Assembly (NCBI RefSeq): GCF_037450285.1
Contig: NZ_JAQISN010000001.1
Coordinates: forward strand, 1,736,001 to 1,800,000
Reading direction: 5' to 3'
Origin: Erwinia sp. SLM-02
Lineage (GTDB): Bacteria; Pseudomonadota; Gammaproteobacteria; Enterobacterales; Enterobacteriaceae
DNA length: 64,000 nt
Shown here piece after piece: positions 15,601 to 24,760 of this stretch. The notes under the pieces are model-generated. The model was not told the DNA's origin. It saw only the letters and a list, made by a program, of their open reading frames with translations, and did not search any database. Every line of letters starts with the position of its first letter. Positions within the stretch are counted from its first letter, which is position 1. Both the position numbers and the translations under genes were made by a program.

Positions 15601-18600
15601 CGTCAGGCTGCCCGCGCTGCTGCCCGCCACGCTGCCCTTCTGCACGTTACTGCTGTCGTCGCGGGTCAGTTTCTGCGACGAGTGGCCCAGCGAGAAACCA
15701 ATTCCGCCGGTGCCGCCGAAGCCGGATTTTTTCTTCTGCTCAACCGAAACCGCGTGGTCAGACTCTGCGGCGGTGCCGAGCGTCAGGTTATTGCCCGCGC
15801 TGAGCGTCACGTCGTGCGTGCCGAGCAGGTTGCTGCCCGACGCGGTCAGATCGTTCCCTGCCTTCACCGTCAGCGTGTCGCCGGACACCGTGCTGCTGAG
15901 CGCGGTTTTCTGGTGCACCTCGCTCTGGATCGTCGTGGTGGTTTTCGACAGGAACCCGTGTTTTTTCCACTTCGCACGGGAGGACTGATCCCAGCTCTCC
16001 TCCCCGCTCGTCAGGTTCAGATTACTGCCCGCCAGCAGCGTGGCGTCGCCGCCCGCCGTCACGTCAGCAGCCCGCAGGTTCATATCGCGCCCCGACTGCA
16101 TCAGCAGGCTGCCGCCGGCGCTGATCACCGAGCCGACTTCACGGCTCTCTTTCGTGCGGTCGTAGTTATCGCTGTTGCGGGTGTAGTCGGTGGCGTGGCG
16201 GGTCGTCGCCGTATCCAGCGTCAGATCGTTCCCGGCGCTCAGCCGGGTGGTGCTGTCCCGCCCCTGGTTACTCACCACGCTGGCCGTCAGCTGTATATCA
16301 TGGCCCGCGTTCAGCGACAGAAGGCCACTGTCCCCGGTTGCCACAATACCCGCCTGGCGACCCAGCCAGCTCTCGCTGCCGCGCTGTTCGCTGTCGGTGA
16401 GGCTGAGAATGTCGTTGCCGGCCTGCAGGTCAAGGCGGTCGCCGCCTTTTAACAGGCCGCCGCGGTTAACAATATCACCGGTGGTCACCAGCTGCGTGCT
16501 GTTGCCGCTGATATCACCGGTATTGAGCAGGCTGCCTGCAGAAACGGAGGTCAGCTCGCGGCCGTTAATGCTGCCGCTGTTGAGCACCGCCTCAGCGGTG
16601 CTGATGCGCACGTTATTCCCCGCCAGCAGGGTGCCACCGCCCTGCAAATCGCCGGACTGAACCCGGGCATACAGCTTCGGTACGCTGACCACCTGCCGGC
16701 TGCCGTCGGCAAGGGTGACCGTCTGGTTCACCATCAGCACCATATCGGCGGTCACCTGCGCCATCTGTTCCGCACTGAGGTCCACGCCCGGTGCGATGTT
16801 AAAGCGTTCACTAAAGGCCAGACCGCTGGCGAGCAGGGCGCGGTACTGGTTCTCATCGTCGCTGTAGCCGGAAAGATAGCGCTGGCCGGTGGTCTTCATC
16901 ACCTGATCCCGCACCAGCCTCTGCTCGTAGTAGCCGTCACCCAGCCGCTTCTGCAGCTGGTCCTGGCTGTAGAAATCGCCGCTGCTGAGCGCCTGTTTAC
17001 CGTCGGTAAAACGCGGATCGGTTTCCACCAGATAGTGGCTGGCGGATCCGGGATGCAGGCTGAACAGGCTGTTGTCGGGCAGTTTCACCGGACCGGTCAC
17101 GCTGCGCAGCACCCAGTCCTCCTGCGGCGGGATCGTCACCGGCGGCCCGCTGTGGGTATCGTCAATCTGGGCGCCGTCCTGCGTGGTGCCCGTGCCGTCC
17201 CCCGGCGTGGCCGTAAGGCTGCCGGCATCGTGGAGCGTCACGTCGCTCAGGCCGTCCGCCGTGCTGTCCCGGGTCTTTAAATCCGACGATGCGTGATGGC
17301 CGTCATCGGTGAGGGTGTCCGCGACCGGTTTCAGCTGCGTGTCCGTGGACGGTCCGGCGGGCAGCGCCACCTCCGTGACCAGCGTTTGCTGCCCGAGCTG
17401 CGCCAGTGCCGTCGGGTCGTTTAATGCCGACGCCTTCCCGTCTGCCACGCTGGTCGACGGCTGTGCGGCAATCGTCCGGCCCTCAGCGGGCCCCTGACCC
17501 TGCTGCTGAACGGTCAGGTGCAGTGGCAGGTCCGTTTCCTGCAACGGCGGCTGATATTTACCCTGTCCCTCAAAGTGGGTCTGCTTGTGGCCCTTACGTT
17601 TCCCCGCCCGCACCACCACGCCATCCTGGGTGATTTCCTGGCGGATGGTGGTTTCATCGTTATCGACGTGGCCAGCGATCAGCAGATCCTGACCGGCTAC
17701 CACCTGGCTGTCCTTATTGTGCAGGTCGCCGTTCAGCGCCAGATCGCCGCCGCTGCGGATCACCGCGCTGTCCTGGTCGCTGACCACCTGCTCTTTAACG
17801 CGCTGCGTGTAGGAGAAGATGTCGAACCGCCGCCCGTCGCTGCTCACGCCCGGCAGGTTATAGCGGATGATATCCTTATTGTTATCCTGCCACAGCCAGA
17901 TGTACTGCGGTTTGCCGTCAACGTCGACGGTCAGGCGGTTGCCCTGGTCATCAAGCGCGTAGCTGCGCCCGTCGGCGTCAAAATTGAAGTCCACGGGGCT
18001 GGTTTCATCCTGGTTGAACTCAACCAGATGCCCGTCCATTCTGTAGTGCTGACCGTTGGTTCTGCCGCAGCCCTCGGTCCATTTTTCCCCGTAGCACAGT
18101 TCCACCTCCAGCACGTTCGGGGTCTCCGAGACGGTTTGCAGATCGCTGCTGACCGTCAGGTGAATGTCGCGGTTTTCCGTCTTCGCCGCGTCAATGTGCA
18201 AATCGCCCATCGCCTCGATCGTCGCGCTCAGGTTTTCTACCTGCCCCGCCTGGCCGGTCAGTTCCCCCGCCTCGTTCAGCCCGCCGCCGATGCCCAGCCC
18301 GCCGTCGCTGTAGATCAGGCCGTGTTCCTGGTTGATCAGCTGGCCGGTAGCGATACGGAGATCCTCGCGCGCCGCGATGGTGGCGGCCGTGTCGCCGGTT
18401 TTATCGTTGATCAGGGTACGGGCATCGATTGCCAGACGGTCGCCGTAGAGTCGCCCCGTTCCGGTGTTGTGCAGCGTGTCGGTCCGCAGCCACACATCGC
18501 CACCGTCAATCAGCCCCTGATTGAGCACGCCGGCGGCATCGATGTGGGTGGTGCCCGCGTTAATGTCGCCGCCCGACTGATTGTTCAACTGGCCGGTGGT

Positions 18601-21600
18601 CAGCGTCAGCCGGTCGCCCGCGCTCAGCGTACCGCTGTTGGTCAGCGCGTTGCCGTGAATGTTGAGGGTAAAGTCGCCCCCGGCGGCCAGCGTGCCGCTC
18701 TGGTTAAGCGATGAGGTAATATCCAGGCTGAGGCTGCCGCCGCTGATGACCCGTCCGGCACCGTTAAGCTGGCCCAGCCACAGGCTGGCATCGCCGCTGG
18801 CCACAATATCGCCGCCGCCGTTGTCGATTGTGGTTCGCGAATCCGCCTTGCCGATACGCAGGCTGTTCTGCGACGAGATCAGGCCGCTCTGGTTACTGAG
18901 CAGCCCACCGACGTTGGCCTGCAGCGCATCGCCCGCGCGCAGGGCGCCGTCCTGGTTGCTCAGCGCGGTGGCGTTCAGCGTCAGATCCTGCGCCTCAATC
19001 CCCTGCCCACTGCCGCGGGTGTGCTGATTATCAATCTGGTCGGCGGTGAGGACCAGGGTCTGACCGGCTTTGATCAGCCCCTGCTGGTTTTGCACACTCT
19101 GCCCGGCGGTGACCTGCGCATTCCCGGCGGCAAACAGCTGGCCGCCGCTGTTGTTCAGCGAATTCACGCTGGCCGTCAGATCCGCACCGGAAAGCGCCTG
19201 TCCGTGCTGGTTATCAAAATGACCGCCCTTCAGGGTCAGGCCCGTACCGCCCTGGATCAGACCGCGATCGTTACCCAGGCTGCCGGTGCTGAGGGCCAGG
19301 GCACCGTCGGCCAGCAGTTTTCCCTGCTGGTTTTGCAGATCGGCACCGCGTGTATCAAGACGGAGATCGCCGCCGGCCCGGATCGTCCCGTTCAGGTTGT
19401 CCAGCGGGCCGCTGGCGATCTGGCTGTCCCCGGCGCTGCCGATGGTGCCCGCCTGGTTACTGACGGCCAGACCGCTGAGGCTCAGCCGGTCGCCGGCCAT
19501 CAGCCCGCCCTGGTTGTTGATATCACCCGCGTTGAGGACCAGTTCGCCGCCGGACCGCAGCCCGGTTGTCGCACTGTCGGTATCGCGGTTGTCAAGCAGC
19601 TGCCCACGGGTATCCAGCCGCAGGCCGTCGCTGCCCTGAATAAGCCCGGCCTGGTTGTTCAGCTGCCGGGTGGTCAGATCAAGCAGAGCTGCCAGCAGCA
19701 GTCCCTGGCGGTTATCCGTATCGCCGCTGTCAAGCGTCAGCGCGCCGTGGGCGCTGATGCTGCCCGACTGATTGTTCAGCGGGCCGCCGATCGTCAGCCG
19801 TCCGTCCGCTGCAATCGACTGGATGGTGCCGCGCAGGTTGGTCAGATTAAGGGCATCGATCGCCAGCCCGCCCCGGCTCTGCAGCGTGCCGTCGCTGTTA
19901 TCCAGGCGCTGCCCGCCGTGTACCGTCAGCGTTTTGTCGACGGCGGTCACCGTACCCTGCTGGTTGTTCAGTCCGTCGGCGGTCAGCGTGACGTCCTGCC
20001 GGGCAGCAAGGCGGCCCTGCTGATTATTCAGGCTCTGCGCGGTGCTGACCGTCAGCGATCCCGTTGCCGAGAGGATCGACGCCGCGCGGTTATCGAGGCT
20101 GTCACTGGCAATGTCCACCGTGCCGTCGGCCTCCAGCGAACCCTGCTGGTTGTTCACCGCCCCGGTCACCGTTACCCCGAGCGTGCCGTTCTGACTGCTG
20201 ACGGCACCGCCCTGGTTATCCAGCGAGGCGGCCTGCAGGCCGGTTGCTCCGCCGCTGACTATCTGCCCCTGCGCATTGCGTAACTCACCGCGGACGGCTA
20301 TCTGATTCCCCCCCGACACGGCCAGCACGCTGCCGCTGCGGTTATCCAGCGAAGCACTCGTCAGCACAACGCCCTGGCCGCTCTGCAACACCCCGCGCTG
20401 GTTATCGATGGCCCCGTCCAGCCGGGCATTCAGCTCACCGCCAACGCTGGTTATCGTACCGTCGCGGTTGTCGAGCGACTGGCCGACAACCCGCACATCG
20501 TCCCGCGCCGCCAGGCGGCCGCGTTGGTTGTCGGTGGTGCCGGCGGAGACGGTTAACGCTCCACCCGCAGCGACCAGCTGGCCGTCATGGTTATCGACGC
20601 TTTCGCCGCTGAGCTGCAGCGCACCGCCGCTGTCGACGGTGCCGGACTGATTAAGGAACGCCGCCATCGCGTGGATCAGGGCGGCACCGTTGAGGGCGGC
20701 GATCCCGCCGCCCTGGTTATCCACCCGGGCGGCGGTCAACTGCAGATCGTCGCGGGCCAGCACTTTCCCCTGTTGGTTATTCAAAGCGCCTTCTACCGTC
20801 ACGCTGGCGTTGCCCCCTGCGGCCAGCAGCGCACCGCTGCCGTTGTCGAGCGCTCCGGCGGTCACAAGCAGGCTCCGGCTGCTCTGCAGGGTGCCCTGTT
20901 GATTATCAATGCCCTGGGTCAGTGAGGCCGTCAGATCGCCCTCTCCGGCGCTGATCAGTCCGCCCTGGTTGCCCAGCGCGGTGCCGCTGAGGGTCAGCGC
21001 ATGCAGGCTGTCGATCTCACCCCCCAGGTTATTCCACGTCAGCCCCCGGGCGTGGAGTTCGTCGCCGCGGATCAAACCGTTGTGGTTATCCACGTCGCCT
21101 GCCGTCAGCGTCAGCGCGCCCCCGGCGCGGATCCCGGCGGTATCGCTGAGGGTGTCGCCGTTCAGCAGTGCGCCACCGTGCGTGTCAATGCTCAGCGCGT
21201 CGCCCGCCTGGATCAGCCCGGCGGCGGTGGTCAGTCCATGGGTTGAAATCTGCATCGCCTCAGCGGCCAGCAGCTGTCCGCCGCTGTTATCGACGTTTGC
21301 CGCTTTCAGCCGCAGCTGGCCGCTGCTTTCAATATCACCGCCCTGATTAGCCAGCAGGCCCGTCGTGCTCAGCCGGGCATCCCCGTGGGTGGCAGCGATC
21401 GCGCCCTGCCGGTTATCAACCGAGCCGGCCTGCAGATCCAGTGCGGTACCGGCGAGGACACTTCCCGCCAGGTTGCTCACCGCGCCACTGAACTGGCCGG
21501 CAATCTGCGCCATTGCTGACAGTATCCTGCCGCCGTCGTTATCCAGCGAAGCGGCCTGCAGATCCAGCGCCCGCTGGCTTTGCAGCGTCCCCTGGCGGTT

Positions 21601-24471
21601 AGCCAGCTCCCCGCTCAGTGCCAGTGACGCCGCCCCGCCGTCGGCGCTGACCAGCCCTCCGGCGTTATCAAGCGAGGTACCCGTCAGGTTCAGCCCCTCG
21701 CTGGCCATCAGAGATCCCGCCTGGTTATTGACCTGCGTAGCAGTGAGATCCAGATTGCGGGCCTGCAGCTGGCCCTGCTGGTTACTGAACAAGCCGGTGG
21801 TCAGGGTCAGATCCGCGCCGGAGAGGATGCCCAGACCGTCGGCGTGAGTCTGCGCGTTAATCAGCTCGCCGCCGTGCAGATCAAGGCCCAGCGCGCCCGG
21901 CGTGGCGATGCGTCCGGCGGTGTTATCCAGCGAGGACGCGTTCAGCGTCAGCCCGTTTTCGCCCTCCAGCGTGCCGCCGCGATTATCCAGCGCACCCTGA
22001 AGATCCAGCGTGCCCGTGCCGGACAGGGCACTGACCACGCCCTGCCGGTTGTTCAGATCGGCCGCCTGCAGCATCAGCTGCTGCGCGATAAACTTGCCGC
22101 CGTGGTTATCCGCGCCGCCGCGAAAACGCCCCTCAAGCAGGCCGCCCGCGGCCAGCACCCGGCCGTCCTGATTGGCAAAGCGGCCGGCGCTGAGGGTCAG
22201 GTTTTTCGCGCTCTGCAGGTTGCCGTCGCGGTTATCAACATCCCCGGCAACGGACAGATTCGCCTCGCCGCCGTCGGCGCTGATAAAGCCCCGCTGGCTG
22301 TCCAGCGAACCGGCGGTCAGGTTCAGCGACTGCAGGGCTTCGATCGTGCCTTCACGGTTGGTCAGTGCGTCCGCGCGGACCTCAAGATGCAGGCCTGCCA
22401 GCGTGCCCGCGGTGTTATCGAGGTCACCGGTTTCCACCCGCAGTGTGCCGTTGCCGGCAATGCGTCCCTGGCGGTTGTCCAGGCTGCCTGCACGCAGGGC
22501 GATCGCCCCCGCGCTCTCTAAATCGCCGCCCCGGCTGTCAAGATGGCCGGTCGCCGTGATCTGCATCTCCCCCTGGCCGGTCTGCAGCAGCTGGCCGTTC
22601 TGCAGCGAAAGCGTGCTGCCCTGTACGCGAACCTGCTGCCCCTGCGTCAGCGCGCCGTCCAGCCGGATCTGCTTACCGTCCAGGCTCAGATCCCCGGCGG
22701 CCAGTATTTTCCCCTCTGCACCGAGGATATCCCCGCCCTGAATCACAACGCTGCCGTTCTCCGAGCCCAGCTCGCCGCCGGTATTGTCCAGAACGTGGCC
22801 GGTCAGAGTCAGGTTTCCGGCGCTGACCAGCGTACCGTCGCCGTTATCAATTCGCTGGCTTTGCAGGGTCAGACCCCGCTCGTCGCGGGAGATCAGGGTG
22901 CCACCGTGGTTATCCAGCCCTTCATCCGCGCGGAGGGTCAGCCGATCGGCGGCAATCGCGCTGCCTCTCGTGGTTAAGATGTGTGCCGTACTGAGCGCGG
23001 TCTGCCGTGCGTCAATCAGCGCGTCGTCGGCATTGAGATTGCCTTCACGGGCGGTCACCGCAGCCGTCGCGGCCCGGCTCTGGCTGCCCGAGAGATCCAC
23101 CTCGCGGCCGGATGCGCTGAAGCCGTCGTGGCTCAGGTGCGTGCCGTGGCTGGTCAGCCGCTGCTCCGCCGTTACCGAAAGCGAACCCTGCCGTGTGGCG
23201 CTGCCACGGCTGTCGATCCCTGCCCCCATCGAACTGCCGCTATCCGCCTCAACGGTCCGGGCGGTGACGGTGGCGTTGCCGCCCGCCAGCAGCGCCGATC
23301 CGGCCTGCCCGTGCAGGCGGCCACGGCTGTCCAGCTGCAGATCGCCATCGGCGCTCAGCGTTCCCCGGTTGCTGACATCGCCCTGGCTGGCAATCCTGAG
23401 GCTGCCGCCGGTTGAGATATGGCCCTGATTGTCGAGCTGGGCCGCTTTCAGCGCCAGATCCTGCTGGGCGTAAAGCGTACCGCTGTTGGCGATTTTGCCC
23501 TGTGCATTCAGGGTGAAGCCGCCCTGGGTTGCGCCGATCTCACCTGCGTTGCGCACCCCCAGGCCGCGTTCGGTACCCACCAGAGTAATGTGCCTGCCGT
23601 ACATACCGCCCAGCGCGGCGGTATCCACCGCGAACTGCGGACGACCCTGCGGATCGTCAGCCTTCACTTCGGTCACCCTGCCGCCGGCATCCGTCAGGTT
23701 ACGCCCGGTGGTGACCGTCAGGTCGCCCGCCTGCAGCCGGGCGTTCACCTCAACGGCGCGGGCAATCAGATGGGTGTAATCCTGGCCGGTGGCGTCCATG
23801 CCGCCGCCGCTGACGATAATGCGCCCGCGATCGATGTCGTAACCGGCCACCTGACCGTTTTTCAGCTGCACGCGACCGGCCGCCAGGGTGCTGCGCCCGG
23901 CATTGATAAACCCGCACCCGCTGCAGGTAATCCCCGCCGGGTTAGCGATAATCACATCGGCTTTTTTGCCCGCCACCTCGATAAAGCCGTGCAGCTGGCT
24001 GGGTCGGGTGCTGTTGACTTCATTGAGAATGACCTTAGCCGATCCCTTTGCCAGCCACGGGTTACCGGCAATCTGCCCCGCCAGCTGAGTCTGGGTGCTG
24101 TGCTGACTGTTGTTCAGAATCGCACCGCGATCGCCGACGTCGAACTGGCCGTAGCGGTTATGGGACAGCCCCTGACCGTTGGGAGACTGAATATTGACCT
24201 GCGGCAGGCCGTTACCGGTCTGCAGCACCGTTGGCCGCTGCCCGCCGGGTGCGCCGCGATCCGGGGCGATGGTACCGGCCTGGGCCGTGCCGATCAGCCC
24301 GGCGGCCAGCCACAGCGCCGCGGTCAGCGGCCGCAGGGCCACGATGCAGGAAGAGGAAGAGATGCCCGGGCCGCGGGCCGTGTCGCCACCGCGGGCGCGG
24401 GCCAGTTCGGAAACCACCACCAGCATCCGGCGGGCACGGTTAAAAATAATGCGGTAACAGCGTCGGTTCAT
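12634..24471 (-). CDS. cdiA: Giant CdiA/FHA-type contact-dependent inhibition exoprotein
   Basis: CdiA proteins are exported to the cell surface by a two-partner system and deliver a C-terminal toxin into touching bacteria. This 3945-residue protein has an extended signal peptide (MNRRCYRIIFN start, hydrophobic core ending GTAQA near 66), a TPS secretion domain with the NPAGI motif (about 177), long filamentous-haemagglutinin repeats of about 20 residues rich in LDNxxG (about 350-2080), a Tyr-rich receptor-binding-like section (about 2090-2640, WLWQDNNKDIIRY), a second repeat block, a pretoxin region and the VENN motif (about 3629; 13576-13587). The toxin end, with YALNSEHPVGGNKAKVFESA and VRTGWIYDVGSTTP, resembles DUF6883. 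Start 24471 fits the family and the AGGG ribosome site better than the ATG three bases upstream. No cdiB lies next to it. Confidence 0.93.
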   Translation of the reverse strand: MNRRCYRIIFNRARRMLVVVSELARARGGDTARGPGISSSSCIVALRPLTAALWLAAGLIGTAQAGTIAPDRGAPGGQRPTVLQTGNGLPQVNIQSPNGQGLSHNRYGQFDVGDRGAILNNSQHSTQTQLAGQIAGNPWLAKGSAKVILNEVNSTRPSQLHGFIEVAGKKADVIIANPAGITCSGCGFINAGRSTLAAGRVQLKNGQVAGYDIDRGRIIVSGGGMDATGQDYTHLIARAVEVNARLQAGDLTVTTGRNLTDAGGRVTEVKADDPQGRPQFAVDTAALGGMYGRHITLVGTERGLGVRNAGEIGATQGGFTLNAQGKIANSGTLYAQQDLALKAAQLDNQGHISTGGSLRIASQGDVSNRGTLSADGDLQLDSRGRLHGQAGSALLAGGNATVTARTVEADSGSSMGAGIDSRGSATRQGSLSVTAEQRLTSHGTHLSHDGFSASGREVDLSGSQSRAATAAVTAREGNLNADDALIDARQTALSTAHILTTRGSAIAADRLTLRADEGLDNHGGTLISRDERGLTLQSQRIDNGDGTLVSAGNLTLTGHVLDNTGGELGSENGSVVIQGGDILGAEGKILAAGDLSLDGKQIRLDGALTQGQQVRVQGSTLSLQNGQLLQTGQGEMQITATGHLDSRGGDLESAGAIALRAGSLDNRQGRIAGNGTLRVETGDLDNTAGTLAGLHLEVRADALTNREGTIEALQSLNLTAGSLDSQRGFISADGGEANLSVAGDVDNRDGNLQSAKNLTLSAGRFANQDGRVLAAGGLLEGRFRGGADNHGGKFIAQQLMLQAADLNNRQGVVSALSGTGTLDLQGALDNRGGTLEGENGLTLNASSLDNTAGRIATPGALGLDLHGGELINAQTHADGLGILSGADLTLTTGLFSNQQGQLQARNLDLTATQVNNQAGSLMASEGLNLTGTSLDNAGGLVSADGGAASLALSGELANRQGTLQSQRALDLQAASLDNDGGRILSAMAQIAGQFSGAVSNLAGSVLAGTALDLQAGSVDNRQGAIAATHGDARLSTTGLLANQGGDIESSGQLRLKAANVDNSGGQLLAAEAMQISTHGLTTAAGLIQAGDALSIDTHGGALLNGDTLSDTAGIRAGGALTLTAGDVDNHNGLIRGDELHARGLTWNNLGGEIDSLHALTLSGTALGNQGGLISAGEGDLTASLTQGIDNQQGTLQSSRSLLVTAGALDNGSGALLAAGGNASVTVEGALNNQQGKVLARDDLQLTAARVDNQGGGIAALNGAALIHAMAAFLNQSGTVDSGGALQLSGESVDNHDGQLVAAGGALTVSAGTTDNQRGRLAARDDVRVVGQSLDNRDGTITSVGGELNARLDGAIDNQRGVLQSGQGVVLTSASLDNRSGSVLAVSGGNQIAVRGELRNAQGQIVSGGATGLQAASLDNQGGAVSSQNGTLGVTVTGAVNNQQGSLEADGTVDIASDSLDNRAASILSATGSLTVSTAQSLNNQQGRLAARQDVTLTADGLNNQQGTVTAVDKTLTVHGGQRLDNSDGTLQSRGGLAIDALNLTNLRGTIQSIAADGRLTIGGPLNNQSGSISAHGALTLDSGDTDNRQGLLLAALLDLTTRQLNNQAGLIQGSDGLRLDTRGQLLDNRDTDSATTGLRSGGELVLNAGDINNQGGLMAGDRLSLSGLAVSNQAGTIGSAGDSQIASGPLDNLNGTIRAGGDLRLDTRGADLQNQQGKLLADGALALSTGSLGNDRGLIQGGTGLTLKGGHFDNQHGQALSGADLTASVNSLNNSGGQLFAAGNAQVTAGQSVQNQQGLIKAGQTLVLTADQIDNQHTRGSGQGIEAQDLTLNATALSNQDGALRAGDALQANVGGLLSNQSGLISSQNSLRIGKADSRTTIDNGGGDIVASGDASLWLGQLNGAGRVISGGSLSLDITSSLNQSGTLAAGGDFTLNIHGNALTNSGTLSAGDRLTLTTGQLNNQSGGDINAGTTHIDAAGVLNQGLIDGGDVWLRTDTLHNTGTGRLYGDRLAIDARTLINDKTGDTAATIAAREDLRIATGQLINQEHGLIYSDGGLGIGGGLNEAGELTGQAGQVENLSATIEAMGDLHIDAAKTENRDIHLTVSSDLQTVSETPNVLEVELCYGEKWTEGCGRTNGQHYRMDGHLVEFNQDETSPVDFNFDADGRSYALDDQGNRLTVDVDGKPQYIWLWQDNNKDIIRYNLPGVSSDGRRFDIFSYTQRVKEQVVSDQDSAVIRSGGDLALNGDLHNKDSQVVAGQDLLIAGHVDNDETTIRQEITQDGVVVRAGKRKGHKQTHFEGQGKYQPPLQETDLPLHLTVQQQGQGPAEGRTIAAQPSTSVADGKASALNDPTALAQLGQQTLVTEVALPAGPSTDTQLKPVADTLTDDGHHASSDLKTRDSTADGLSDVTLHDAGSLTATPGDGTGTTQDGAQIDDTHSGPPVTIPPQEDWVLRSVTGPVKLPDNSLFSLHPGSASHYLVETDPRFTDGKQALSSGDFYSQDQLQKRLGDGYYEQRLVRDQVMKTTGQRYLSGYSDDENQYRALLASGLAFSERFNIAPGVDLSAEQMAQVTADMVLMVNQTVTLADGSRQVVSVPKLYARVQSGDLQGGGTLLAGNNVRISTAEAVLNSGSINGRELTSVSAGSLLNTGDISGNSTQLVTTGDIVNRGGLLKGGDRLDLQAGNDILSLTDSEQRGSESWLGRQAGIVATGDSGLLSLNAGHDIQLTASVVSNQGRDSTTRLSAGNDLTLDTATTRHATDYTRNSDNYDRTKESREVGSVISAGGSLLMQSGRDMNLRAADVTAGGDATLLAGSNLNLTSGEESWDQSSRAKWKKHGFLSKTTTTIQSEVHQKTALSSTVSGDTLTVKAGNDLTASGSNLLGTHDVTLSAGNNLTLGTAAESDHAVSVEQKKKSGFGGTGGIGFSLGHSSQKLTRDDSSNVQKGSVAGSSAGSLTLQAGNAATVHGSDLVAGQDLTVQGKNVSISAAENSHTALTKSESKSSGLTLGLSGTVGSALNTAVHQAKTAKKEESGRLAALKGTQAALTGYQAAQAAQLAAGATGGSSDGNIAGLTLSYGKQKSTSEQREEERTASGSHLQAGRDMHIAATGGDLTVEGAQLKAGQDMALSASRDLSLTSGKNSTQSSGHSSSHGGSVGAGLSAGGGALGLSVSASADHSHGHENGSSLTHSETTADAGRNLTLNSGHDTVLQGAQVSGDSVKADIGHNLQIASEQDRDHYDMKQTGSSVGGSVIGGMGIGGSASLSGSRDRMNSDFASVKEQSGVFAGKGGFDISVGSHTQLDGGAIASTAEKEKNRLDTGTLGWSDIHNKADYDVSHQGAGISTGGGVGEQFVGNMANNTLVGANGSGHDSSTTHAAVEDGTIVIRDKDKQQQDVATLDRDTEHAANGLSPIFDKEKEQRRLQEAQVIGEIGSQVGDIARTQGQIAGQKAEKDPVALNAAREQLAAGGKPYTESDVAQQAYNNAMAPWGTGSAIQQGIQAATAAIQGLAGGNVGQLLSGAAAPYLAEQIHKLAPDEASRAMAHAVVGAIVSYEAGNSAAAGAAGAVSGELMAQLVMKELYAGKQVSDLTETEKQTVSVLGTLAAGLAGGLTGGRAADGMAGAQAGKNSVENNYLSQKQQAQKDKEIAECQTVACKAGVQAKWTAIDLGQDGSFAAGMVAGVPAGLYDTIDSIVKTASSPQETYDALKSLFNSGDVLGNVSDAVKQSYIDRIDRMEVEYQKAGASGSFNAGVEGGKLVTDIAGLLAGGAGVAKGGAVLTEKVVAKVAGKAESAGINADKMAATAESASSGKLSGPTENWKNYTYAEAVAQTSATGRLVNADKAVIDPNKVTSYALNSEHPVGGNKAKVFESALGYNQSNAADLITKVQEGVKSNSVKMGSSDKFGQRMTIDMPITGPNGKTVIVRTGWIYDVGSTTPRMTTIYVNK
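13576..16450 (-). repeat. Direct repeat, copy B (inside full-length cdiA)
   Basis: Bases 13576-15622 match 8286-10332 of the orphan cassette and 16381-16450 match 10332-10401. The intervening 759 bases (15623-16381) are absent from copy A, an exact multiple of three. Confidence 0.9.
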
Positions 24472-24718
24472 CATCTATCCCTGTATCAGTCCTGCCCGCA
24501 GGCAGTCGCCATCCTGGTCAGAACCTCTGGTTCTGCGGGCGTAAAAAAGGGAAAGATAGTAATGCCGGAGAAGTAGTGGAACCTGTACAGGGCGCACAAG
24601 TTCTTTGAAATCGGGATTTATCCATCGGAAGGGAAATGCCCCCGGACGGGGGCCTGCTGACGGGGGTTTCCCGGAGAAATGAGGCTATCTGTCTGCTGCC
24701 CCGGGGAGTCCGGCAGCA

Positions 24719-24753
24719 CAAAAAGGGAAACGAACGCGCGCGCGCACGTTTCC
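24719..24753 (-). terminator. Rho-independent terminator after hrpA
   Basis: On the minus strand GGAAACG and CGTTTCC flank an alternating CG-rich loop and are followed by CTTTTT. It lies just after the hrpA stop. Between it and the cdiA start, 24475-24718 holds no gene; a GCCCCCGGACGGGGGC hairpin is seen there. This gap is where a cdiB would be expected but none exists. Confidence 0.75.
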
Positions 24754-24760
24754 TTCCTGT

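Noticed and set aside
19021..20283. 420-codon and other long plus-strand frames within cdiA
   Set aside because: They follow the periodicity of the FHA repeats on the other strand and carry no recognisable domain.
24475..24760. cdiB remnant upstream of cdiA
   Set aside because: No frame or motif of a TpsB transporter could be read in this gap; only hairpins are present.
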